Shown piece after piece: positions 1-5,811 of a stretch of 13,450 nt of DNA. This DNA is from Geobacter sp. UBA4074 (GTDB lineage: Bacteria > Desulfobacterota > Desulfuromonadia > Geobacterales > Pseudopelobacteraceae). The notes beneath the pieces were generated by a model. The model was not told the DNA's origin, did no database searches, and was given only the letters and a program-made list of their open reading frames with translations. The position numbers and the translations under genes were made by a program. The stretch covers positions 1 through 13,450 of the forward strand of contig DFYU01000075.1 of NCBI GenBank assembly GCA_002383415.1, written 5' to 3'. Every line of letters starts with the position of its first letter. Position 1 is the first letter of the stretch.

Positions 1-17
1 GCACTTGCAATTTGAAT

Positions 18-110
18 TCAGGAGTTACCGAAGGCACAGCCGCTCATGCTGACCAATACAAAAAAGACTACTGATGTCATGATAGTTCTGAGTAAGTATC
101 GAGTCTTCAT
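18..110 (-). CDS. Tiny lipoprotein-like ORF (30 aa), unrecognised
   Basis: A 30-codon ORF with an ATG start and a TGA stop. The product begins with a basic stretch (Lys2, Arg4, Arg8), then has a hydrophobic core around residues 13-21 and a lipobox-like M-S-G-C with the Cys at residue 25. Only A-F-G-N-S follows. This is the layout of a very small lipoprotein, which would be lipidated and membrane anchored in the envelope (inference). The upstream minus strand is G-rich but has no textbook Shine-Dalgarno. The ATG overlaps by ATGA the stop of a 17-codon open stretch that fits as the original tail of the zinc-ribbon gene now cut off by the transposase element, so it was probably translationally coupled to that gene. 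I do not recognise a family. It could instead be a truncated lipoprotein or a chance ORF. Confidence 0.4.
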   Translation of the reverse strand: MKTRYLLRTIMTSVVFFVLVSMSGCAFGNS

Positions 111-161
111 GCCGCCACCCGCCTTTCAAATGTAACCTGCTGAGTTTCAGATTTAGGGGCT

Positions 162-184
162 ATAAGGGGACAGGCTACTTATTG
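162..184 (+). repeat. Left terminal inverted repeat of the RAYT element
   Basis: A 23-bp repeat whose inverted copy lies at 877-899 with a single mismatch. The outer half is purine rich (ATAAGGGG) and the inner half reads CAGGCTACTTATTG. The stop codon of the transposase (minus strand, 175-177) lies inside it. Confidence 0.85.
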
Positions 185-852
185 GTGCTCCGCTTTTTAC
201 CTTTTGGCCATCCGACTGGTCGTAATGTCGATTCCATTCCCATTTCACGGCATAATTCATGTTGCCAATTTTCCTTGCCAAATGGCGTCTGACGGTTCAC
301 GCTTTTCCTCAGCTTCTCAATTTCTCTATCAGTTAGCGGCATATCCACGTAAGCAGTCCAATCTTCTGGTAGCGACAGCGAAGAGGTGTCGGGCTGCAAG
401 CCAGCACTCCCGGCAGTTCGAGCGGTATGCGATGACCATCGCCATTGGATGGATGTTGGCGAAAGACCGGCACGCACAGGATTGGCTTCAATATAGCGGG
501 CTACCGTTAACAGGTGTTCGTCACTCTGGATGATGAAGCTTTTGTATCTTCCCTGCCAGACATGGCCACTGGTTTTGTGGTGCGCATGGTAGCGACGGAC
601 ATGGCTGGTCATGAGCCACTGCATATATTTGTTGAGATCATCTGCATGTTCAGGTTGCACGAGCATATGAAAATGGTTGGGCATCAGGCACCATGCATGC
701 AGTCGAACCGGATGCTTCTGCCGTGCTTGCTGCATCAGTTCCAGAAAGGCGCCATAGTCTTCATCTTTATGAAAAACCTGTTGTCTGCCGTTACCGCGAT
801 TGATGATGTGGTAATAGCAGTTGTCTCCCAGCGCTCTTGCAATTCTCGGCAT
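175..852 (-). CDS. REP-associated tyrosine transposase (Y1/HUH, RAYT family)
   Basis: A 225-residue single-strand DNA transposase of the Y1 (IS200-like, TnpA-REP) superfamily. These enzymes bind terminal hairpins or repeats and cut and join single strands through a covalent 5'-phosphotyrosine. The opening M-P-R-I-A-R is typical of RAYTs. The metal-binding HUH motif is H-F-H at residues 60-62 (within M-P-N-H-F-H-M-L-V). The catalytic tyrosine is probably Tyr120 in A-R-Y-I-E-A-N-P-V-R-A-G, a hallmark segment of the family. A basic tail (K-G-K-K-R) ends the protein. Length and motifs look complete, so the enzyme may be active. It is the only gene in an element delimited by inverted repeats, and its stop lies inside the left repeat. 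No TnpB partner is present. Confidence 0.93.
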   Translation of the reverse strand: MPRIARALGDNCYYHIINRGNGRQQVFHKDEDYGAFLELMQQARQKHPVRLHAWCLMPNHFHMLVQPEHADDLNKYMQWLMTSHVRRYHAHHKTSGHVWQGRYKSFIIQSDEHLLTVARYIEANPVRAGLSPTSIQWRWSSHTARTAGSAGLQPDTSSLSLPEDWTAYVDMPLTDREIEKLRKSVNRQTPFGKENWQHELCREMGMESTLRPVGWPKGKKRSTNK

Positions 853-876
853 GTGACAACCCTTCTAACAAGTACT

Positions 877-899
877 CAATAAGTAGCCTGCCCCCTTAT
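877..899 (-). repeat. Right terminal inverted repeat of the RAYT element
   Basis: This is the inverted copy of the repeat at 162-184, matching 22 of 23 bases. It lies 24 bp upstream of the transposase start codon. On the minus strand its outer end provides the TAA stop (896-898) that now terminates the zinc-ribbon gene entering from the right. Confidence 0.85.
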
Positions 900-1349
900 T
901 TCCCCGCGTTAGACGGTATGCCCCAGACCTTGGTAAGAAACACCTGGCAGGTAAAAATATCACCCTTTGCAACACCGGGGTATTCTAGGCACCTGACTTC
1001 AAAACCATCCTGTTTCAGTTGTGCCGTTACCTCATCCTGGGTCCGGCCTTTGTGGAACCTGCTGAAGTCATAGGTCCAGTGCTTGGTTCGTGTCAGGTCG
1101 GCATAAATCTCCTGCACTGGCAGCTTGTAGGCCAGTATGGCCACAATTATCGCCAGCAATGCGAACAGGATGTATACCGGCCGAATACCCGAGTCCGATT
1201 TTTTCTGTACCAGCGCTGCCGACGATCGCAGGACCTGATTTAGCGAATATCAGGCCACAGGTTTTGCAGACATCGCCTGGTTGCTGCACGGCATCACATT
1301 TGGGGCAGCGCACCAGTTCCGGTTCGGTTTTGGTTATCTGATCGCTCAT
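896..1349 (-). pseudogene. Zinc-ribbon, single-membrane-span protein, frameshifted and cut at its 3' end
   Basis: Two adjacent minus-strand frames together make one sensible protein of about 150 residues. The first 50 residues (from the ATG at 1349) carry a zinc ribbon, C-P-K-C at 15-18 and C-K-T-C at 28-31, followed by L-I-F-A-K. At a run of six A's (minus strand, 1199-1204) the frame must move by +1, for example by loss of one A. The new frame then gives a membrane helix (V-Y-I-L-F-A-L-L-A-I-I-V-A-I-L-A-Y) and a soluble domain of about 75 residues containing two cysteines. Without the shift, the first frame runs to 1068 as a tail with no recognisable features, and the second frame has only a TTG start inside its helix and no ribosome binding site. 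The start overlaps the ABC gene stop by ATGA. The C-terminus is supplied by the inserted RAYT element. I do not recognise the C-terminal domain; the ribbon could bind zinc in the cytoplasm. Confidence 0.7.
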
Positions 1350-2293
1350 TCTTTGTTTTTCTCCTGCTCCATCACTTCCATCATCTGCGCCTGGTTCTGC
1401 TGCCCGAACCTGAACACCTCGTCCACCTGTAACCCTTTGGGCAGCTGGTGGGTGATGAAGATCATGCTGACCTTGCCTTTCAGCTGGTTGACGGTTGTGG
1501 CAAAATGCTCGGCAGTCTGCTGATCCAGGTTGGAGGTGGCCTCGTCAAAGATCAGCACCCTGGGCCGTTTGAGCAAGGCCCGGGCAATGGCGATTCGCTG
1601 ACGCTGACCACCTGAAAGCCCAACGCCATGCTCGCCGATCTCGGTCTGGTAGCCTTGGGGTAGCCCTTCGATCACATCGTGGATCTCGGCCTGGCGGCAG
1701 GCGGTGACAATGTCCTGAAAGGTGGCGTGGGGGTTGGCGTGGTTCAGGTTTTCATAGATAGTGCCGGAGAACAGGACCGTCTCTTGCGGTACCACACCAA
1801 AGATGCTGCGCAGTTCATTGGCCGACATGTGGCGGATATCCCGGCCATCGATCCTGATCTGACCATCAGTTGGTTGATAGAAACCTTGCAGCAGCTTGGC
1901 CAGGGTGCTCTTGCCACAGCCGGAGGGCCCCATCAGCAGGCTTAGGTGGCCGGCCTTGAAGGTCAGGTTCAGGTTGCGGTACAGGAAGGGGTGCTTTGGA
2001 GAGTAGCGGAAGCTTAGGTCCTTCAGCTCGATCACGCCCCCTTCGCTGCTTTGGGCGCGGGTGGGGATCAGGGCGTAGGGTTCGGTGGGCATGTCCATGA
2101 TGTCGCCCAGACGCTTGACAGCGATATCGGCCTGCTGAAACTCCTGCCACAGCCCCACCAGCCGCAGCATGGGCTGGCTCATCCGGCCGGCAAACATCTG
2201 GAAGGCCACCAAACGACCGATGGTGAAGGCCAGGGAGTGTGTGGAGGCAAGGGGCATGGGAGCCGAGTGTAGCAGAAATGGGAGGGGTGTCAA
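1346..2293 (-). pseudogene. 3' remnant of a type I secretion (HlyB-like) ABC exporter
   Basis: A 315-codon ORF whose recognisable homology starts near residue 24 (T-I-G-R-L-V-A-F, position about 2224). This is the last part of the transmembrane domain of HlyB/RtxB-type exporters, which move unfolded proteins or peptides out through an inner-membrane/outer-membrane channel. The ATPase domain is complete: Walker A G-P-S-G-C-G-K-S-T at 122-130, Q-loop Gln170, signature L-S-G-G-Q at 226-230, Walker B ending in D-E at 250-251, D-loop at 254-257 and switch His282. Full-length relatives have about 700 residues, so the peptidase-like domain and nearly all membrane helices are missing. The first 20 or so residues resemble translated noncoding DNA, and no clear ribosome binding site precedes them. 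No membrane-fusion protein or substrate gene is nearby. It overlaps the zinc-ribbon gene by ATGA. It is probably non-functional as an exporter. Confidence 0.82.
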
Positions 2294-2348
2294 AAAGGTT
2301 ACTGATTGTATCTAAATACACGCGCCCGAGTAACAGCATCGGATACTA

Positions 2349-2380
2349 ATAGACCCGCCGAAGTGTTCCGGCGGGTCTAT
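2349..2380 (-). terminator. Hairpin terminator downstream of the nitronate monooxygenase gene
   Basis: A perfect 12-bp stem (2349-2360 with 2369-2380) rich in G and C encloses an 8-base loop. It begins 20 bp after the stop codon of the flavoenzyme gene. The sequence after the stem on the minus strand has only scattered T's, so termination may be modest. Confidence 0.65.
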
Positions 2381-2399
2381 ATAGCAGGTTTTGAAGCGG

Positions 2400-3485
2400 T
2401 CAGGCCGCCTGTTGCAGTTCCTGCTGCTCACCAAACAGTTCGTCGAAGATGGCCTGCACGGTGGTGATCTTGTCGGCCTTCCAGGCGTTGGTGCCGCAGA
2501 ACACCAGGCCGGTATCCACGTCGCCCCGTTGGGCACGGTCCAGGGCGGTGACGATGCAGAACCGCTCGCCCGATTCCTTGTAGGTGCATTTTTTGAGGCA
2601 GCCCATCCGGCAGACGGTGTGCTGGTCCAGATCGTACTGGCGGATGTTGGGGGTGTTGGTCAGGATGGCCCGGCCCGGCAGGCCGGCCGGCGACATCAGC
2701 AGGCCGATGTCTTCCTTGGTGCACTGCAGGTAGGCCTGCTTGAAGGCCATATCTGCATCGCACTCTTCAGTACAAACGAAGCGGGAGGCCATCTGTACGC
2801 CATCGGCCCCTTCGGCCAGGGCATGCTCCAGATCGGCCCGGTCCCAGATGCCGCCGGCGGCGATCACCGGAATGTCGGTGTGGTATTCGTCGCGGAAGAA
2901 CTGCTTGATGGCCCGGATGGTGCCGTACTGGTCGTAGTCGCCGGTACCGATGTTTTCCAGCTTCTCACCCAAGTGGCCGCCGGCGGTGTCAGGATCCTCC
3001 GCCACCACGGCATCGGGCAGGCGGTGGTAGCGTTTCTCCCAGGTGCGGGCGATCAGCTGGGCAGCCCGCAGCGACGAGGCGATCGGTACCAGGGCCACAT
3101 CAGGTGCGTGGGCGGTCAGTTCGGGCAACGACAGCGGCAGCCCGGCGCCGCAGACCACCATCTGGGCCCCGGCATCCACGGCAGCCTTGACCAGCGCCTC
3201 GTAATCGGACAGGGCCACCATCACGTTGACGCCGATGATGCCGTCCGGCGCAATGGCGCGGGCCTTTTTGAGCTCGGTCTGAAAGGCCTGCAGTTCGGCC
3301 TGAAAATAGTTGGTGCCGGTGTAGTGGTCGCTGTTCAGGGCGATGCCGGCCGCCGCCACCAGGCCGACGCCGCCGGCCTTGGCCACATGGCCGGCCAGGC
3401 TGCCGCCGGAGATGCGGACCCCCATGCCGCCCTGGATCAGGGGATAGCGCACGGTATGCTTGCCGATAGTTAAAGGTTTGATCAT
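2400..3485 (-). CDS. Nitronate monooxygenase family flavoprotein (2-nitropropane dioxygenase-like)
   Basis: A 361-residue TIM-barrel FMN enzyme of the NMO/2-nitropropane dioxygenase family, which includes FabK-type enoyl reductases. NMOs oxidise propionate-3-nitronate and related nitronates. Seen: the N-terminal P-L-I-Q-G-G-M-G flavin-site strand at 15-22; A-G-G-H-L-G at 168-173 whose His171 matches the catalytic histidine of NMOs; G-G-I near 211; and the phosphate-binding G-A-D-G-V-Q-M-A-S-R-F at 226-236. A cysteine cluster (Cys292, 296, 300, 310) lies near the C-terminus and could hold a metal or form a lid; its role is unknown to me. Start is fixed by AGGAGG seven bases before the ATG. It is a single-gene unit, divergent from the metY group and followed by a hairpin. 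The substrate cannot be told from sequence; family assignment is firm. Confidence 0.9.
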   Translation of the reverse strand: MIKPLTIGKHTVRYPLIQGGMGVRISGGSLAGHVAKAGGVGLVAAAGIALNSDHYTGTNYFQAELQAFQTELKKARAIAPDGIIGVNVMVALSDYEALVKAAVDAGAQMVVCGAGLPLSLPELTAHAPDVALVPIASSLRAAQLIARTWEKRYHRLPDAVVAEDPDTAGGHLGEKLENIGTGDYDQYGTIRAIKQFFRDEYHTDIPVIAAGGIWDRADLEHALAEGADGVQMASRFVCTEECDADMAFKQAYLQCTKEDIGLLMSPAGLPGRAILTNTPNIRQYDLDQHTVCRMGCLKKCTYKESGERFCIVTALDRAQRGDVDTGLVFCGTNAWKADKITTVQAIFDELFGEQQELQQAA

Positions 3486-3508
3486 GGTGGGGCCTCCTGC
3501 TGTGATGA

Positions 3509-3529
3509 TGCTACCGTGCTACCATAGCA
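3509..3529. promoter_or_regulatory. Short tandem/inverted repeat, possible operator between divergent genes
   Basis: TGCTACC occurs twice with an 8-bp period (3509-3515 and 3517-3523), and the second copy also forms a short inverted repeat TGCTA/TAGCA (3517-3521 and 3525-3529). It sits 24-44 bp upstream of the nitronate monooxygenase start, where a repressor could act. This is a weak, motif-only suggestion. Confidence 0.2.
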
Positions 3530-3575
3530 AGACGTCGTTGTCGGCGGTGTAATAGTTGTGTAAAAGCGTTGTTCC

Positions 3576-3604
3576 TTGACCCCTGCTGCCCGACCCGGCA
3601 TAAT
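3576..3604 (+). promoter_or_regulatory. Sigma70-type promoter of the metY operon
   Basis: TTGACC (3576-3581) and CATAAT (3599-3604) are separated by 17 bp, and each differs from consensus at one position. Transcription would start near 3611 and give a leader of about 43 nt before the metY ATG. That is too short for a SAM riboswitch. Confidence 0.7.
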
Positions 3605-3653
3605 ACGCCACCTGTTCCCCCAACCTAATCCCTTCGACGAGGAGGCCACAGCA

Positions 3654-4937
3654 ATGAATAAAGACTGGAAGATAGAAACCCTGGCAGTGCAGGGCGGTTA
3701 CGAGCCCAAGTCGGGCGAGGCCCGCATCATGCCGATCGTACAGAGTACCACCTTCAAATACGACAGCGCCGAGCATGTCACCAAATTGTTCGATCTGGAG
3801 GAGCCCGGCTTCTTTTATACCCGGATGGCCAACCCGACCAACGATGCCTTTGAGCAGAAGATCGCCCAGATGGAGGGGGGCGTCGGCGCCCTGGCCACCT
3901 CATCCGGCCAGGCTGCCATTACCCTGGCCATGTTGAATATCTGCCAGGCCGGCCAGCATATTGTATCCGCCAGCACGCTCTATGGCGGCACCTACAATCT
4001 GTTTTCCTCCACCCTGCCCAAGCTGGGAATCGAGGTCACCTTTGTCAATCCCGATGCCCCGGCAGAGGAGATTGCCGCTGCCTTCCGGCCCACCACCCGC
4101 GCCCTGTATGCCGAAACCATCGGTAACCCCGGTATGAACGTGCTGGATTTTGAGAAATTTGCCAGCGTGGCCAAGGCGCAACAGGTGCCGCTGGTGATCG
4201 ATAACACCATGGCTACCCCCTATCTCTGCCGCCCCTTTGAACTGGGGGCCAGCATTGTGGTCCATTCAGCCACCAAGTATATTGATGGCCACGCCACCAG
4301 TCTGGGCGGCGTGATTGTGGATGGCGGCACCTTTAACTGGGATAACGGTAAATTTCCTGAGCTGGTGGAGCCGGACGCCAGCTACCACGGCATGCAGTAC
4401 GTCAAGAGCTTCGGTCCGCTGGCCTACATCATCAAGGCCCGGGTGCAGCTGATGCGCGATATGGGCATGACACCTTCGCCGTTCAACTCGTTCCTGTTCA
4501 ACCAGGGCCTGCACACCCTGCCGTTGCGGATGCAGCGCCACAGCGAGAACGCCCTGGCGGTGGCCAAGTTCCTGGAAACCCACCCCAGCGTCTCCTGGGT
4601 CTGCTACCCCGGCCTGGAGAGCCACCCCAGCCACGAGCGGGCCAAGAAGTACCTGCCCAAGGGCTGCAGCGGCGTGTTGACCTTCGGCATCAAGGGGGGT
4701 GCCGAGGCCGGCAAGAAGTTTATGGAGGCCACCAGACTGATCGCGCTGGTGGTACATGTGGGCGACGCCCGCTCCTGCGTGCTGCATCCGGCCAGCACCA
4801 CCCATCGGCAGCTCTCCGAGGAACAGCAGATCTCATCCGGCGTGGCGCCGGACTTGATCCGTCTCTCGGTGGGCATTGAGAACGTGGAGGACATCATCGC
4901 CGACATCGATCAGGCGCTGGCGGTCAGCCAGAGATAG
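3654..4937 (+). CDS. metY: O-acetylhomoserine sulfhydrylase (aminocarboxypropyltransferase), PLP enzyme
   Basis: A 427-residue cytoplasmic PLP enzyme of the Cys/Met metabolism family. It should make homocysteine from O-acetylhomoserine and sulfide, the direct sulfhydrylation route to methionine. Seen: Y-T-R-M-A-N-P-T at 55-62 (cofactor phosphate contact); the Asp183 segment V-I-D-N-T, which contacts the pyridine nitrogen; and the Schiff-base lysine Lys208 in H-S-A-T-K-Y-I-D-G-H. The insert G-G-T-F-N-W-D-N-G-K-F-P is typical of the O-acetylhomoserine branch rather than MetB or MetC. Length fits the family. The ATG at 3654 is chosen because GAGGAGG lies 8 bases upstream; in-frame codons further upstream (from 3576) overlap the promoter. 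The next gene starts 3 bp after its stop, so the two are probably co-transcribed. Confidence 0.93.
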   Translation: MNKDWKIETLAVQGGYEPKSGEARIMPIVQSTTFKYDSAEHVTKLFDLEEPGFFYTRMANPTNDAFEQKIAQMEGGVGALATSSGQAAITLAMLNICQAGQHIVSASTLYGGTYNLFSSTLPKLGIEVTFVNPDAPAEEIAAAFRPTTRALYAETIGNPGMNVLDFEKFASVAKAQQVPLVIDNTMATPYLCRPFELGASIVVHSATKYIDGHATSLGGVIVDGGTFNWDNGKFPELVEPDASYHGMQYVKSFGPLAYIIKARVQLMRDMGMTPSPFNSFLFNQGLHTLPLRMQRHSENALAVAKFLETHPSVSWVCYPGLESHPSHERAKKYLPKGCSGVLTFGIKGGAEAGKKFMEATRLIALVVHVGDARSCVLHPASTTHRQLSEEQQISSGVAPDLIRLSVGIENVEDIIADIDQALAVSQR

Positions 4938-4940
4938 CAG

Positions 4941-5783
4941 ATGCTGGATATCGCCATCGGCACCATCGCCATGCGACCCTACGTGTTTGCCTTCTTCGGG
5001 GCCTTCCTGCTGGCCTGCGTGCCCCATGTGGGCTGGCGGAAGACCCTGGCCTTCACGGTGGCTGGCTACCTGATTGCCTTTGCCTCGGAGAAGCTCTCCA
5101 TCAGCACCGGCTTTCCCTATGGCTGGTACTACTACATCGACGCCACCAGCCACAAAGAGTTGTGGGTCTGGGGGGTGCCGTTCTTTGACTCGCTGTCCTA
5201 TGTCTTTCTGACCTACTGCAGCTACAGCACCGCCCTTTTTATCCTCTCGCCGCTGGCCACCAAAGGCTACGACCTGATCACCCTGGAAACCCGCGCCATT
5301 CGTAGCTCCTGGCCAGCCCTAGTGCTGGGGGCCTTTCTGCAGACCTTTCTGGATATCATCATCGACCCCACCTCCCATCAGGGGCACCGCTGGTTCTTGG
5401 GGCAGATCTACGGCTACCGCGAGGAGGGGCTTCATTTCGGCGTCCCGCTCTCCAACTACGCCGGTTGGCTGCTGACCAGCTTTCTGCTGGTTGCCGCCTT
5501 CCAGTGGATCGATCGTAAACAGGAAGTGGAGCGACCGTACGGTATCATCCATCTGCCCTTTCGTTCACTCTTGGGGCCGATCCTTTACCTGTCGGTGCTG
5601 ATCTTTATCTGGACGGTCACCTTCTGGATCGGTGAGCCGCTGATGGCCCTGACCGGCATCTTCATCTTCACCCTGCCGATCGTCATGGTCACGGTGCTGG
5701 CCTTGGTGCGGGTCAACCGTTACCGGCAGGAAGAGCTGCAGCAACATCTGCACGATTATCCCTGGTCACGGCTCAACTCCTGA
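4941..5783 (+). CDS. Carotenoid biosynthesis (CruF/DUF422-like) integral membrane protein
   Basis: A 280-residue membrane protein with about seven hydrophobic segments. It matches the carotenoid biosynthesis protein family (Caroten_synth, formerly DUF422), whose characterised members, CruF and the archaeal hydratases, add water to the ends of acyclic carotenoids. Family-type motifs are seen: F-P-Y-G-W-Y-Y-Y near residues 55-62, G-V-P-F-F-D-S-L-S-Y near 76-85, and D-P-T-S-H-Q-G-H-R-W followed by H-F-G-V-P-L-S-N-Y-A-G-W, which carry the conserved acidic and aromatic residues. The start lies 3 bp after the metY stop without a clear ribosome binding site, suggesting translational coupling. No other carotenoid gene (crtB, crtI) is in the window, so the substrate is open and the true role may lie outside carotenoid synthesis. 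Confidence 0.8.
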   Translation: MLDIAIGTIAMRPYVFAFFGAFLLACVPHVGWRKTLAFTVAGYLIAFASEKLSISTGFPYGWYYYIDATSHKELWVWGVPFFDSLSYVFLTYCSYSTALFILSPLATKGYDLITLETRAIRSSWPALVLGAFLQTFLDIIIDPTSHQGHRWFLGQIYGYREEGLHFGVPLSNYAGWLLTSFLLVAAFQWIDRKQEVERPYGIIHLPFRSLLGPILYLSVLIFIWTVTFWIGEPLMALTGIFIFTLPIVMVTVLALVRVNRYRQEELQQHLHDYPWSRLNS

Positions 5784-5811
5784 GCAAGGGCCTCATCCTT
5801 GGGGGGCTGCC

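Larger units (their letters stand above)
162..899 (-). mobile_element. RAYT-type element with 23-bp terminal inverted repeats
   Basis: A compact 738-bp unit bounded by inverted repeats at 162-184 and 877-899 that match at 22 of 23 positions; the only difference is the ninth base from the outer end. It carries one gene, a Y1/HUH transposase. The left repeat contains that gene's own stop codon. The right repeat supplies the stop codon of the neighbouring zinc-ribbon gene. I see no target-site duplication: the bases outside the repeats, T161 and T900, do not extend the match. Element length is a multiple of three, and exact removal joins an open reading frame across the site. By eye the element is less G+C-rich than the rest of the window, which fits acquisition by transfer. 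Confidence 0.75.

Noticed and set aside
1068..1200. Continuation of the zinc-ribbon gene in its first frame to a stop at 1068
   Set aside because: The tail has no hydrophobic or domain signal, whereas the +1 frame gives a proper membrane helix and a soluble domain.
2349..2380. Hairpin as a REP target of the RAYT
   Set aside because: It shares no sequence with the element's terminal repeats and sits exactly where a terminator for the adjacent gene is expected.
2391..3473. Long open frame on the plus strand opposite the nitronate monooxygenase gene
   Set aside because: It is the antisense shadow of a well-supported gene in GC-rich DNA, with Gly/His/Gln-rich composition and no recognisable motif.
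3576..3653. Upstream in-frame extension of metY starting at a TTG
   Set aside because: That TTG is part of the -35 box of a good promoter and the -10 follows inside the same stretch; a strong ribosome binding site precedes the ATG at 3654, and family length agrees.
3605..3653. SAM or other sulfur-related riboswitch before metY
   Set aside because: The leader from the predicted start site is only about 43 nt and shows no conserved stem set or terminator.
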